A DNA stretch of 64,000 nt, taken from positions 46,926,559-46,990,558 of the forward strand of contig NC_083574.1 of assembly GCF_027579695.1 (NCBI RefSeq), given 5' to 3'. This stretch comes from Neoarius graeffei. Taxonomy: Eukaryota > Chordata > Actinopteri > Siluriformes > Ariidae. Every line of letters starts with the position of its first letter. The first letter of the stretch is position 1. Positions 56,701 through 58,554 of this stretch are shown one piece after another. The notes beneath the pieces are model-generated. The model did no database searches. It saw nothing but the letters and a program-made list of their open reading frames with translations, and had not been told where the DNA came from. The translations under genes were made by a program, and so were the position numbers.

Positions 56701-58549
56701 TGTTTATTACACAGACTAACACTCCTTTACACAGCTTTATTTTTTTTTTCTCTTGAACAGTAATTGTTGTCTTGTTCTGTGCTGCATTGTCTCCATTGTT
56801 TTCTTGTCTTTTAAAATGAAGAAGGGCTCTCGTGGTGCTTTGTCAGAGTTGATCTGGGAAGCCTGATCCCCTGCACAGCACCTCTCTCCATATTTTTCAC
56901 TCTCTTACCTGAGGGCCTTTTCACCATGCTGTGAACTTTCATTCTTTTTCCTCATCTTGCGTGTCTGTCGAATTATTGACACATGAATGCATCCTTATTT
57001 AGTTTGGCAAAAGCATGCTCTGCAAAATTTAAGCGTTCCTCCATGATCCAAGAAAAACTAAAGTTCAAATTCTCATCACATTTAGTCATTCAGGCAAGTC
57101 CTGAAACTGGACATTACTAGGTATTAAGTAATTATATACGCCTGGAATTGGAGCTATTTTGGCATGGCTCCACTATGTGAAGCTTGTTACATCCACCGCT
57201 TGCTCAGTTGAAAGATCTCCAGTGTCCAATGGGCCAGCAAGAAGGGGGACACCCAGGTACTTTCTCACGCAAGCACTCCTCAGCTTGTAGTGCGTGTGAA
57301 TGCTTGTGTTTTTTGCCAAGTGGTGACTTTGAGGGATTTGCACTTTGCATGAATGCACCATCTGAAATATCAAGCAAGTGTTGCCTCTAGACATGAAAGT
57401 ATGAAGAATTACTGTTATTTAGAGGTAATGTGATTTCTTTCTTTCTCTTTTCTGTCCCTTAAAGTGGAGCAGATGATCTGTTGCCCATTTTGTCATATGT
57501 GGCCTTGCGTAGTGAGCTGCCCCAACTCGTCTCTGAATGTGCTGCACTTGAAGAGTTCATCCATGAGGGGTGAGTGCATGTGATTTAACACCCACTCATC
57601 CTTTTCAAGTCTGCAATATGCCTAAATATGCAGAATGCTTAAATAACACAAGCACTTTTTTAATAATGGCAAATTGGTAGCGCATTAAAAGGGCATTAGG
57701 TTATATGGTATGCTTCACCAATTAAAATGGGTATTAGAGTTCTTCCTTAGTGTAGCTGATTGCAAAAGGATTCAGTCCCATCGTGTTTTCTCCTGTGTCC
57801 TCCTTCTGCTTGATTTCATCTTGCCCCCACTCCTGGGTGCTAGGGCGCTATTGCGTGCCTACCAAGACCGCAGCCAAGAGCTCTGTTTATCTGCGTAAAA
57901 GCCACCCCTTTTTACAGCCTTGTTAGATTGGCAGTGATGAGGGAATTTCCGTCACACACTGGTTTGCCTTTTTCCCTTTCTATAAAATACAAATAAAACT
58001 CCTCTCAATGTTTTTGTAACTTTGTGGTTTGGAAATATTTGAGGACAGAGCAGTTGGGACTCGGTATGCTGTATGTTTGAGAAGACCCCATGTGACTCCT
58101 CTTAATTATCCAGACTCTAATTATTAGTTCAAATTACAGCAGGTTTTTAAATGTAAATTACCAGTTTAACATTTTGTTCCTGGTCTTAGCATTTTGCCTA
58201 GAGGTGACGAGCTCAAATGCCACTCGACTCTTTATTTAAAATGCCTCTCTTCATCTTATTATCCAGTGTCCTTGTTCAAGAACCTGCGCACACACACACC
58301 CAGTCTATTAGGAAAGTGATACTCTGGGAAATCCTTTGCCTTACTTTGTAGTATTTTTAAGCTCCTGTTGTATAGTGGTTTCCCCTCCATGAGATCTGTT
58401 GGATCAGTTTTAAAGGGTTTGTGAATGTTTTCCTCAGGTATTTGATTGGAGAGGAGGGCTACTGCTTAACCTCAATGCAGAGCGCCCTGACGTATGTGGA
58501 ATCACTGCACTTGGGTGGAGCTTTGCAGCTGGCTGCCAAACCCTCCTGA
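7340..58549 (+). CDS. vps9d1: VPS9D1: VPS9 domain-containing protein 1, coding exons 2-15 (5' partial)
   Basis: The spliced exons are 7340-7412, 10191-10373, 10458-10620, 18008-18119, 42188-42250, 45301-45353, 47564-47648, 47767-47852, 48020-48522, 48631-48760, 53990-54195, 54375-54459, 57465-57569 and 58438-58549. All junctions are GT-AG and in phase, giving 652 codons plus stop. VPS9 domains are guanine-nucleotide exchange modules for Rab5-family GTPases on endosomes; VPS9D1 itself is poorly characterised. Domain order by partial-protein residue: MIT-like helices (1-85), conserved FLPPE motif (about 118), helical/coiled-coil segment (178-215), Ser/Pro-rich variable part (about 285-400), then the C-terminal VPS9 region (about 440-650). 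The VPS9 region has the signature [12 protein letters not shown] and the GEEGYCLTS tyrosine. About 30 N-terminal residues (exon 1) are missing. The gene exceeds 51 kb here because its introns are full of transposons. Confidence 0.95.
7413..7553. repeat. Fish interspersed repeat, first copy
   Basis: The segment around 7455-7553 (CAGACGCTCTTATC, then CAGCCTGGGGATGCTCAAGG to TTTTGGTCCCAAAGCTGCTT) is repeated at 7905-7991. It contains, on the - strand, a B-box-like GTTCGATTCCC. Each copy is followed at once by a SINE head, suggesting that a repeat-plus-SINE unit was duplicated. Confidence 0.6.
7554..7893 (+). mobile_element. SINE (tail A), internally deleted
   Basis: Head GGTGGTGTGGTGGAGTGG, body, and GATAATGAGATGAGATG tail. 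The B-box region is shortened (GGGTTTGAAGCTTC) and pieces near CTGGCGACTT and CTCCAGCTTG are missing. Confidence 0.82.
7905..7991. repeat. Fish interspersed repeat, second copy
   Basis: Near-identical to 7473-7553 (CAGCCTGGGGATGCTCAAGG to CCCAAAGCTGCTT), again abutting a SINE head. Confidence 0.6.
7992..8300 (+). mobile_element. SINE, tail-B subfamily
   Basis: The head has A/B boxes (GGGTTCGAGCCC). The body is shortened and joins directly to the tail-B sequence CCCTTGAGCAAGGTACC, CTTCAGATGGGTTAAATGC and TGTGACAAATAAAG. Confidence 0.8.
8301..9115. other. Intron 2 sequence with an old DNA-element fragment
   Basis: No exon is seen. The stretch 8626-8745 (GTGCTGAGCGTAAATGAGTA, then CACCCCC) resembles the terminal part of a common fish DNA-transposon repeat. 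The rest is AT-rich. Confidence 0.35.
9116..9240 (+). mobile_element. Decayed SINE fragment
   Basis: A degenerate head (CGGTACAGTGGTTCGAACC) is joined to the body AGGCCTTTCTGTGTGGAGTT through AGTCCAAAGA. The 3' half is missing. Confidence 0.7.
9390..9757 (-). mobile_element. Full-length SINE (tail A, GATG repeats)
   Basis: Reversed copy. The tail CCATCCATCCATTATCTGTAG is at the left and the head ACCACTACACCACCGTGCT at the right. The duplicated flank CAGAAAGGAAACC at 9382 and 9753 marks its insertion. Confidence 0.87.
9758..10190. other. Intron 2 remainder, nothing recognised
   Basis: AT-rich intronic DNA ending in a T-rich tract and the acceptor TTTGACAG of exon 3. Confidence 0.5.
10191..10373 (+). 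CDS. vps9d1: VPS9D1 exon 3
   Basis: It encodes the end of the MIT-like region ([19 protein letters not shown]) and a Ser/Thr-rich linker. It ends TCAG before GTGAGC (phase 1). The intron to exon 4 is only 84 bp. Confidence 0.92.
10458..10620 (+). CDS. vps9d1: VPS9D1 exon 4
   Basis: It contains the conserved motif [13 protein letters not shown]. It ends AAC AAA AA before GTGAGT, completing Lys with the A of exon 5. Confidence 0.92.
10621..10925. other. Start of intron 4, nothing recognised
   Basis: AT-rich intronic sequence with no repeat or gene that I can identify. Confidence 0.4.
10948..11130 (+). mobile_element. SINE 5' half, interrupted by hAT element
   Basis: Head GGGGCGGCACGGTGGTG through AGGTTAGGTTAACT. 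It resumes at 11867. The SINE's own 13-bp duplication ACATCAATCAAAT is at 10935-10947 and 12065-12077. Confidence 0.88.
11131..11866. mobile_element. hAT-type non-autonomous DNA transposon
   Basis: 736 bp with ends CAGACCTGGGCA and TGCCCACCCCTG, flanked by the exact 8-bp duplication GGTTAACT (11123-11130 and 11867-11874). An 8-bp duplication and CAG..CTG-type ends are hallmarks of hAT elements. It carries GGCCCGCAGGCCGCATCCGG-type terminal sequence. No transposase ORF is visible. Confidence 0.88.
11867..12064 (+). mobile_element. SINE 3' half (tail A)
   Basis: It continues GGTTAACTGGTGACTCTAAA through CAGCTGGGATAGGCTCCAGC to GATAATGAGATGAG. Confidence 0.88.
12557..12931 (-). mobile_element. 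Full-length SINE (tail A, ATGAG repeats)
   Basis: Complete reversed copy of 375 bp with the 14-bp target duplication CGTATACTTGGAGT at 12543-12556 and 12932-12945. The B box (GGTTCGAGCCC) and A box are intact. A TAA/TAT trinucleotide run (12511-12534) lies just left. Confidence 0.92.
13005..13215. mobile_element. 3' terminal fragment of an old Tc1-like element
   Basis: AAATGTGTTACAAGAATCAA through AATGTGCTGTTGTATTGTTT to CCGTCCCAACATTTTTG matches the right ends of the elements at 16215-17555 and 45742-47355. No coding part remains. Confidence 0.6.
13216..13790. other. Intron 4 DNA, nothing recognised
   Basis: AT-rich. I see no exon or repeat structure. Confidence 0.4.
13791..14333. mobile_element. 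Probable Harbinger-like MITE
   Basis: It begins TTAAGGCCTCTGCATGCTCT and ends near GTCAGCATAAATTGCCCTTTA, imperfect inverted ends. TCTGCGA/TCGCAGA motifs recur in both halves. Its right end directly abuts the next element. Confidence 0.4.
14671..14703. repeat. (GA)n microsatellite
   Basis: About 16 uninterrupted GA units inside the THAP-bearing Harbinger-like element. Confidence 0.95.
14938..15016 (+). pseudogene. THAP zinc-finger first exon inside a MITE
   Basis: ATG opens [14 protein letters not shown], then a [10 protein letters not shown] run, the start of a C2CH THAP DNA-binding domain (first Cys pair CAAFNC). The exon ends CACAG before GTGAGA, a good donor. No second THAP exon (the Trp/Cys-His half) follows within the element. 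It is therefore an isolated 5' exon, captured or left after internal deletion. THAP domains are found in P-element-type transposases and their domesticated relatives. Confidence 0.65.
15424..16200 (-). pseudogene. Ty3/gypsy pol fragment (integrase C-terminus), decayed
   Basis: - strand reading gives [20 protein letters not shown] near 16138-16080, then [20 protein letters not shown] near 15865-15800. These are the integrase tail (PFELLY) and GPY/F-type region of a gypsy element different from the one at 1-4249. The frame is broken near 15860 and again downstream. No LTR was identified. Confidence 0.75.
16340..16581 (+). mobile_element. SINE 5' part, interrupted by a Harbinger-like MITE
   Basis: Head GGGGCGGCACGGTGGTGTAG to GGTTGTCTGTGTCTAT. 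It resumes at 17273 with ATGTATCAGCCCTGCGATG and ends GATAATGGATGGATGG at 17412. Confidence 0.85.
16582..17270. mobile_element. PIF/Harbinger-like MITE with a short transposase-like ORF
   Basis: Inverted ends TGCCGCTTTTCCACTAC and GTAGTGGAAAAGGGCCA are inserted in a SINE with the 3-bp duplication TAT. Imperfect repeats of GGGCTGAG/GAGCTGAAG occur near both ends. Inside is the ORF at 16833-16961. Confidence 0.72.
16833..16961 (+). pseudogene. N-terminal piece of a Harbinger-type transposase (42 residues)
   Basis: The ORF opens [15 protein letters not shown] and ends with [17 protein letters not shown] and a stop. From memory of the family, a short hydrophobic start followed by a HIDEA-like motif and an Arg-rich stretch is typical of fish PIF/Harbinger transposase N-termini. 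The catalytic part is absent. Confidence 0.5.
17273..17412 (+). mobile_element. SINE 3' part (tail A, GATG repeats)
   Basis: Continuation of 16340-16581: CAGCCCTGCGATGACCTGG through CAGCTGGGATAGGCTCCAGC to GGATAATGGATGGATGG. Confidence 0.85.
17561..18007. other. End of intron 4
   Basis: It contains a decayed SINE-body-like stretch (17607-17745, GTGTGGAGTTTCACATGTTC) and otherwise AT-rich DNA up to the exon 5 acceptor. Confidence 0.5.
18008..18119 (+). CDS. vps9d1: VPS9D1 exon 5
   Basis: It encodes [20 protein letters not shown] and on to ATQKTSL, strongly conserved in vertebrate VPS9D1. It ends ACTG before GTAAAT (phase 0). The next intron is 24 kb. Confidence 0.94.
18723..19100 (-). mobile_element. 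Full-length SINE (tail A)
   Basis: Target duplication TTTATACAGATT at 18711-18722 and 19101-19112. Complete head (GCACGGTGGTGTAGTGG on the - strand) and an ATTCATTC-type tail. Confidence 0.92.
19151..19525 (-). mobile_element. Full-length SINE (tail A)
   Basis: Target duplication AGTGACAG at 19143-19150 and 19526-19533. Only about 50 bp separate it from the preceding SINE in the same orientation. Confidence 0.92.
19756..20498. other. Intron 5 DNA with a T/G homopolymer
   Basis: (T)19 followed by (G)9 at 19783-19810. The remainder is AT-rich with no recognised gene or repeat. Confidence 0.4.
20957..21239. mobile_element. hAT-type MITE
   Basis: 283 bp with ends CAGGGGTGCAGATCTG and GGGATCTGCACCCATG and the exact 8-bp duplication AATGACAG (20949-20956, 21240-21247). 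G- and C-homopolymer runs lie inside. A related element with CAGGGGCGCAGATA ends is at 37283-37676. Confidence 0.85.
21248..22168. other. Intron 5 DNA, no gene recognised
   Basis: It contains AGCCCTTTTTACACACACC near 21390, reminiscent of a MITE end, but no matching right end was found. Confidence 0.35.
22169..22544 (+). mobile_element. SINE, tail-B subfamily, 5' part
   Basis: Head GGCGGCACAGTGGTGTAGTG, body, then tail B (AGCAAGGCACCTAACCCCC; CTTCAGATGGGTTAAATG). It is cut at CTGTGCT by the next element, and the end of the tail (GTGTACATGCGATAAATAAAG) is found at 23592. Confidence 0.85.
22548..23588. mobile_element. PIF/Harbinger-like element inserted in a SINE tail
   Basis: 1,041 bp with ends GGCCCTGTCCACACGGCAAC and GTGTGGATGTAGCC. 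The target duplication TAA (22545-22547, 23589-23591) is exact, and the disrupted SINE can be rejoined across it, which fixes the boundaries. The interior has an ORF (22778-23089) with [15 protein letters not shown], resembling the Arg-rich N-terminal motif of Harbinger transposases. A direct duplication of GCTTTTCAAAATGTTCACAC lies at 23140 and 23191. Confidence 0.82.
22778..23089 (+). pseudogene. Harbinger transposase N-terminus-like ORF
   Basis: 103 codons with a hydrophobic N-terminal segment and [20 protein letters not shown]. No nuclease-domain residues are present. It probably represents exon 1 of a deleted transposase gene. Function is inferred only from the WVRP-like motif. Confidence 0.5.
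23592..23625 (+). mobile_element. SINE tail-B 3' end (continuation of 22169-22544)
   Basis: GTGTACATGCGATAAATAAAG completes the SINE interrupted by the Harbinger-like element. Confidence 0.75.
23751..24572. other. Intron 5 DNA, nothing recognised
   Basis: AT-rich with A-runs at 23898-23911. No gene or repeat structure is seen. Confidence 0.4.
24588..25486 (-). mobile_element. 5'-truncated LINE (RTE-like), RT C-terminus and 3' end
   Basis: An 899-bp insertion with a 15-bp target duplication CACAAAATAGCAAGT (24573-24587 and 25487-25501). - strand translation gives RT motifs [27 protein letters not shown] and KTEYMCINE. These are followed by the fish LINE C-terminal signature [11 protein letters not shown] and [13 protein letters not shown], and the 3' end GGGAGCAGCCAAAAGAAGAAG. 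The reading frame is broken near 25025-25090. Clade assignment is by memory of such elements. Confidence 0.85.
25502..25659. other. Short spacer
   Basis: Contains a (CAAA)n run at 25643-25655, nothing else. Confidence 0.3.
25660..26215. mobile_element. Harbinger-like MITE (AGTGCGTTTACATGCAC ends), copy 1
   Basis: Terminal inverted repeats AGTGCGTTTACATGCACAT and ATGTGCATGTAAACGCACT. Many internal copies of TAGCTCGA/TCGAGCTA. It is the reverse of, and shorter than, the copy at 44321-45007. Confidence 0.75.
26216..26504. other. Intron 5 spacer, nothing recognised
   Basis: No structure seen. Confidence 0.3.
26517..26891 (-). mobile_element. Full-length SINE (tail A)
   Basis: Target duplication CATATGTAACCT at 26505-26516 and 26892-26903. 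All parts are intact. Confidence 0.93.
26904..27398. other. AT-rich intronic DNA
   Basis: T- and A-runs only. No gene or repeat is identified. Confidence 0.4.
27402..28295. mobile_element. Harbinger-like MITE (GGCCCGGTCACACAGC ends)
   Basis: 894 bp with inverted ends AGGCCCGGTCACACAGC and GCGCTGTGTGACCGGGCCT, flanked by TAA (27399-27401, 28296-28298). It is markedly GC-richer and CpG-richer than its surroundings. No transposase remnant was recognised. Confidence 0.75.
28299..29040. other. AT-rich intronic DNA, nothing recognised
   Basis: No exon or repeat is identified. Confidence 0.4.
29045..29570 (+). repeat. Duplicated segment containing a SINE, copy 1
   Basis: From TCAGTAGTTTAGGTC through a SINE lacking its first bases (29177-29525, GATGG tail) to GGTTTCAGGGCTCTTTTTAT. 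The same order recurs at 31606-32125 with about 5% or fewer differences by eye. Part of it (CATCACACACTTGTGAAATT onward) occurs a third time at 32217-32345. Confidence 0.8.
29571..29692 (-). mobile_element. Deleted SINE fragment
   Basis: Tail (TCATTATCTCTAG) joined to body (GGGGGAAACCGGAGCACC) and head (CACTACACCACCGTGCCGCC), with the middle third and the B-box region deleted. Confidence 0.75.
29818..30143 (+). mobile_element. SINE host, 5' part, split by an opposite SINE
   Basis: Head near GGTGTAAGTGGTTAGCACGG to CTTGCCTGCGACCCT. Its last 40 bp (GTACAGGATAAAG to GATGAG) are at 30479-30518, beyond an inserted reversed SINE. Confidence 0.85.
30144..30463 (-). mobile_element. 5'-truncated SINE inserted in inverted orientation into a SINE
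   Basis: Tail CATCTCATCTCATTATCTC to GGCTCGAACCCAGGAC, lacking the A-box end. The 15-bp target duplication CTTGCCTGCGACCCT is at 30129-30143 and 30464-30478. With its host it makes an inverted repeat of about 300 bp per arm. Confidence 0.88.
30524..30570 (+). mobile_element. SINE head fragment
   Basis: GGGTGGCACAGTGGTGTAAG to GTTGCCGCACAGC, cut by the following repeat. Confidence 0.65.
30571..30945. repeat. Interspersed repeat with internal tandem array
   Basis: It opens CAAGTCAAGTCAACTTTATTGTC, a common fish repeat start. It contains several imperfect copies of an approximately 55-65 bp unit (ACTAGACATAGACTAAACAC, AATATAAACAGTATAAAC) from about 30700 to 30920. Confidence 0.65.
30952..31595. 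mobile_element. Probable Harbinger-like MITE
   Basis: Left end GGCCCTGTTTACATTATTTC, right end CGGTCTAATATAAACACCA: imperfect inverted ends of the transposon class seen elsewhere here. Interior GC-rich with a GAGAGA-rich block (31176-31240). Confidence 0.5.
31606..32125 (+). repeat. Duplicated segment containing a SINE, copy 2
   Basis: Second copy of 29045-29570. It includes a SINE from TAGTGTAGCGGTTAGC to the (GATG)n tail (32053-32075) and the following TTTCAGGGCTCTTTTTATGC. Confidence 0.8.
32106..32222 (-). mobile_element. SINE 3' fragment
   Basis: TCATCTCATCTCATTATC through CAAGTCGCCAGGTCATCAC. It joins directly to the third copy of the CACACTTGTGAAATTCC sequence. Confidence 0.75.
32240..32480 (+). 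mobile_element. SINE, tail-B subfamily, internally deleted
   Basis: Head TAGTGTAGTGGTAAGCACTG, short body to GCATGTTCTCCCA, then tail B (GCCCTTGAGCAAGGTACC; CTTCAGATGGGTTTAAATGC). Confidence 0.75.
32481..33273. other. Intron 5 DNA, unidentified
   Basis: It includes a CpG-rich stretch (32570-32700) and ordinary intronic sequence. No family is recognised. Confidence 0.35.
33726..34348 (+). mobile_element. SINE (tail A) carrying a hAT MITE
   Basis: Target duplication AGATCAGCTGAAAC at 33712-33725 and 34349-34362. SINE sequence runs 33726-34056 and resumes after the hAT insertion. It is absent from the second duplication unit, so it came after the duplication. Confidence 0.9.
34057..34312. mobile_element. 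Palindromic hAT MITE
   Basis: 256 bp with ends CAGGGGTGTCAAACCTGATC and GATCAGGTTTGACACCCCTG. The arms are almost complementary over about 100 bp. The exact 8-bp duplication CTGTAGAA is at 34049-34056 and 34313-34320, within the SINE. Confidence 0.93.
34370..34871. mobile_element. MITE (CCCCTTTTCCACCAAAG ends), copy 1
   Basis: Inverted ends CCCCTTTTCCACCAAAGTAG and TTTGGTGGAAAAGAGG, flanked by ATTTG. The subterminal GGTTCGGGGCC/GGCCCCGAACC is also inverted. It contains a (TTA)n/(GCT)n triplet run. It interrupts LINE coding sequence. Confidence 0.75.
35405..36800 (+). repeat. Tandem duplication, unit 2
   Basis: Second copy of the LINE-bearing unit, without the SINE/hAT. It continues past the point where unit 1 was joined, into the rest of the LINE. 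Confidence 0.82.
35735..36277. mobile_element. MITE (CCCCTTTTCCACCAAAG ends), copy 2
   Basis: Same element as 34370-34871 by duplication, with a (G)n run of about 26 (35901-35926) and small tandem differences (GACGTAACTGACGT repeated near 36100-36135). Confidence 0.75.
36926..37985. mobile_element. Harbinger-like MITE (GCTACGTTCACACTGC ends)
   Basis: Inverted ends GCTACGTTCACACTGCAAGG and GCCTGCAGTGTGAACGTAGC interrupt the LINE. Repeats of GATCGGATTTGA/CCGATTTTTTTGTGA lie inside the ends. It holds a hAT MITE at 37283-37676. Confidence 0.75.
37283..37676. mobile_element. hAT-type MITE nested in the Harbinger-like MITE
   Basis: Ends CAGGGGCGCAGATACG and CTATCTGCGCCCGTG, with near-identical flanks GTCATGCG / ATTATGCG. 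It is related to 20957-21239. Confidence 0.65.
38690..39250 (+). repeat. Interspersed fish repeat (TTTATTTGTATAGCGCTCTT), copy 1
   Basis: It opens GTTTATTTGTATAGCGCTCT, then CGCAAAGCAGCCTTACAGAA, AAGGAAAAACTCCCTCAGAC and CTCAAAAGGGAACCCATCC. An inverted second copy lies at 41043-41590. The long ORF here (190 codons) is incidental. Confidence 0.7.
39632..40036 (-). pseudogene. ORF with a conserved Trp-rich domain, transposon-associated
   Basis: 134 codons. The central part reads [20 protein letters not shown], then [20 protein letters not shown] and CWVPLVQV. As I recall, a YD..WW.G......E..QDV...FMHPHGP pattern recurs in uncharacterised fish and invertebrate proteins tied to mobile elements, so I believe the domain is real. 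Its function is unknown. The left flank contains no starting exon. The right (upstream) coding part is separated by a SINE at 40079-40340. It might be a Tudor- or SH3-like barrel, but that is a guess. Confidence 0.45.
40079..40340 (-). mobile_element. tRNA-derived SINE, second type
   Basis: 262 bp with the 11-bp target duplication CCAGGAATAGT at 40068-40078 and 40341-40351. The - strand head GGAGGCGAAGTGGCCAAGTG has an A box (TGGCCAAGTGG) and B box (GGTTCGAGCC) with an anticodon-arm-like stretch between. The body is unrelated to the Mermaid-like SINEs. Confidence 0.85.
41043..41590 (-). repeat. TATAGCGCT interspersed repeat, copy 2, split by a SINE
   Basis: Reverse of 38690-39250: GGATGGGTTCCCTTTTGAG at 41057, AGGGAGTTTTTCTTTGCCAC, then, after the SINE, CTGCTTTGCGACAATGTC and AGCGCTATAGAAATTGACTT. 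Confidence 0.72.
41179..41469 (-). mobile_element. tRNA-derived SINE (same family as 12078-12319)
   Basis: Target duplication ATTGGGGAT at 41170-41178 and 41470-41478. Right-hand head on the - strand: TTGGCCTAGTGGTTAGCGTG (A box). B-box region GATCGCAAGTTCTACTC. Confidence 0.82.
41591..42187. other. End of intron 5
   Basis: Intronic DNA with T, C and A homopolymers (42117-42170) before the exon 6 acceptor AAATCAG. Confidence 0.5.
42188..42250 (+). CDS. vps9d1: VPS9D1 exon 6
   Basis: A 63-bp exon encoding [20 protein letters not shown] plus A, almost identical to the mammalian protein. In phase at both ends (0,0). Donor GTATCC. Confidence 0.94.
42504..44110 (-). mobile_element. Complete Tc1-type transposon
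   Basis: 1,607 bp with long inverted repeats beginning CAACCCCGATTCCAAAAAAA and ending AAAAGTTGGGACAGGG-type subterminal repeats. Ends match for about 60 bp. The TA target is duplicated at 42502-42503 and 44111-44112. It encodes one transposase on the - strand with a single nonsense codon. It lies in VPS9D1 intron 6. Confidence 0.95.
42720..43801 (-). pseudogene. Tc1 DD34E transposase with one premature stop
   Basis: 299 codons open from 43801 to a TAG at 42904-42902, then the same frame continues ([20 protein letters not shown]) to about 42720. It has a paired helix-turn-helix ([20 protein letters not shown]; second HTH with [17 protein letters not shown]). The catalytic core is [13 protein letters not shown] (first D), [13 protein letters not shown] (second D), then 34 residues to PIENI (E). 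The stop replaces the Trp that normally follows ENI (TGG to TAG). Apart from that change the catalytic residues are intact, so the element died recently or is propagated in trans. Confidence 0.93.
44321..45007. mobile_element. Harbinger-like element (AGTGCGTTTACATGCAC ends), copy 2, with Myb exon
   Basis: Ends AGTACGTTTACATGCACATC and TATGTGCATGTAAACGCACT. It is inverted relative to 25660-26215 and carries extra internal sequence with a Myb/SANT-like coding piece. Located in intron 6, downstream of exon 6. Confidence 0.78.
44580..44720 (-). pseudogene. Myb/SANT-like domain N-terminal exon (Harbinger accessory gene)
   Basis: - strand reading has [20 protein letters not shown] followed by [19 protein letters not shown]. 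The start of a SANT/Myb-like (MADF-like) DNA-binding domain of this kind occurs in the second gene of PIF/Harbinger transposons. An ATG (EEKMAS) precedes the domain. The rest of the gene is missing. Confidence 0.65.
45301..45353 (+). CDS. vps9d1: VPS9D1 exon 7
   Basis: It encodes [18 protein letters not shown] (the last Arg codon is split with exon 8). The segment is highly charged and helical, a likely short coiled coil with exon 6. Acceptor CTATAG, donor GTGAAA. Confidence 0.93.
45354..45740. other. Intron 7, nothing recognised
   Basis: AT-rich intronic DNA. Confidence 0.4.
45742..47356 (+). mobile_element. Decayed Tc1-like transposon, split by a SINE
   Basis: Ends ACAACCCCAAAACAGAAGTTG and CAATGTCCCAACTGTTTCTG. 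The interior (46550-47090) retains broken transposase-like stretches: [27 protein letters not shown] and [11 protein letters not shown], matching the D....N.KPH region of Tc1 transposases. Many stops and shifts. A full SINE sits at 46000-46366. Fragments of the same family occur at 13005 and 16215. Confidence 0.7.
46000..46366 (+). mobile_element. Full-length SINE (tail A)
   Basis: Target duplication GAAATGGGTGA at 45989-45999 and 46367-46377. A and B boxes intact (GTGTAGTGGTTAG; GGTTCGAGCCCC). Confidence 0.93.
47564..47648 (+). CDS. vps9d1: VPS9D1 exon 8
   Basis: It encodes [20 protein letters not shown] and on to ILEYEQDH. Donor GTGAGT, phase 0 end. Confidence 0.94.
47767..47852 (+). CDS. 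vps9d1: VPS9D1 exon 9
   Basis: It encodes [20 protein letters not shown] then SGLVTYLL, matching mammalian DWPK.WKA.LK.NP. The last codon GGC is split (GG|C). Donor GTATGA. Confidence 0.93.
48020..48522 (+). CDS. vps9d1: VPS9D1 exon 10 (largest, variable region)
   Basis: 503 bp. Conserved start [20 protein letters not shown], then a long Ser/Pro-rich stretch, then the conserved SFEDLEQYM motif and the helical end [15 protein letters not shown]. The Ser/Pro part is probably disordered and phosphorylatable, as in orthologues. Donor GTAAGC, phase 1. Confidence 0.95.
48631..48760 (+). CDS. vps9d1: VPS9D1 exon 11
   Basis: It encodes [20 protein letters not shown] then [19 protein letters not shown], the entry to the C-terminal helical/VPS9 region. 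The exon 10-11 intron is 108 bp. Donor GTATTC. Confidence 0.95.
48849..48941 (+). mobile_element. 5'-truncated SINE (93 bp)
   Basis: Only the last quarter of the SINE (GTACCCCGCCTTTCGCCC to GATAATGAGATGAG), flanked by AAGTTCTAT at 48840-48848 and 48942-48950. This shows truncation happened during insertion. Confidence 0.9.
49366..49670. mobile_element. Truncated Tc1/mariner-type MITE (TTTGGACACC end)
   Basis: CAACAGTTTGGACACCACCT through ATGTCATTTCTCTTTACTTA to AAAAGCATTCTAGGTGACCA. Related to 52935-53412 and to the host MITE at 59172-61456. The right end is missing. Confidence 0.65.
49671..50345. other. Intron 11 DNA
   Basis: A T-run at 50065-50083. No gene or repeat is identified. Confidence 0.4.
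50697..51560. mobile_element. hAT derivative carrying a BED zinc finger exon
   Basis: 864 bp with ends TAGGCTTGGCACGGTT and AACCGTGCCACCCCTA and the exact 8-bp duplication ATATATAA (50689-50696, 51561-51568). Subterminal repeats ACGTACCGAACCGC are tandem at the right end. It contains one coding exon (50874-51108) and no transposase catalytic region. Confidence 0.92.
50874..51108 (+). pseudogene. BED-type zinc finger exon of a hAT transposase
   Basis: ORF of about 78 codons: [19 protein letters not shown] then [11 protein letters not shown] and [18 protein letters not shown] with HTSVQK. The W..F.......CxxC....Y.....L..H pattern is a BED finger as in ZBED/hAT transposases. The ORF ends QK followed by TAAGC, or splices at AAAAG before TAAGCT (not GT). 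The hAT catalytic (RNase H-like) and dimerisation regions are absent. It is an element remnant, not a host ZBED gene. Confidence 0.8.
52471..52842 (-). mobile_element. Full-length SINE (tail A)
   Basis: Target duplication GGAAGGAT at 52463-52470 and 52843-52850. Head intact at the right (CCACTACACCACCGTGCCG). Confidence 0.92.
52935..53412. mobile_element. Tc1/mariner-type MITE
   Basis: GCCATTCATGTCTTAAAGTA through GTCGTTTCTCTTTACTTAGT to GTGTCCAAACTTTTGATTGG. It contains (C)17 followed by (AC)n at 53247-53282. Same family as 59172-61456. The left inverted end is lost. Confidence 0.7.
53413..53989. other. End of intron 11
   Basis: An (ATTT)n run at 53558-53588. Nothing else recognised before the exon 12 acceptor ATTTTAG. 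Confidence 0.5.
53990..54195 (+). CDS. vps9d1: VPS9D1 exon 12
   Basis: It encodes [20 protein letters not shown] through [14 protein letters not shown] to [10 protein letters not shown], with close similarity to mammalian VPS9D1. Donor GTGAGA, phase 1. Confidence 0.95.
54375..54459 (+). CDS. vps9d1: VPS9D1 exon 13
   Basis: It encodes [20 protein letters not shown] then DPSPKTAA, inside the VPS9 region. The acceptor follows a long T tract. Donor GTAAGT. Confidence 0.95.
54460..57464. other. Intron 13 (3 kb), no element recognised
   Basis: T-homopolymers (56010-56030, 56185-56212) and otherwise unique-looking intronic DNA. It is notably free of the SINEs and MITEs that fill introns 4 to 11. 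Confidence 0.5.
57465..57569 (+). CDS. vps9d1: VPS9D1 exon 14 (VPS9 core)
   Basis: It encodes [20 protein letters not shown] then [15 protein letters not shown]. This has the VPS9 signature: the Asp in DDLLP is the conserved acidic residue of VPS9 GEF domains. Donor GTGAGT, phase 2. Confidence 0.96.
57570..58437. other. Intron 14, nothing recognised
   Basis: Unique-looking intronic DNA. Confidence 0.5.
58438..58549 (+). CDS. vps9d1: VPS9D1 exon 15, last coding exon with stop
   Basis: It encodes [20 protein letters not shown] then [16 protein letters not shown] and TGA (58547-58549). The GEEGY tyrosine is the second conserved VPS9 position. The exon continues five bases past the stop to CAG before GTAAGG at 58555. 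Confidence 0.95.
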
Positions 58550-58554
58550 GTCAG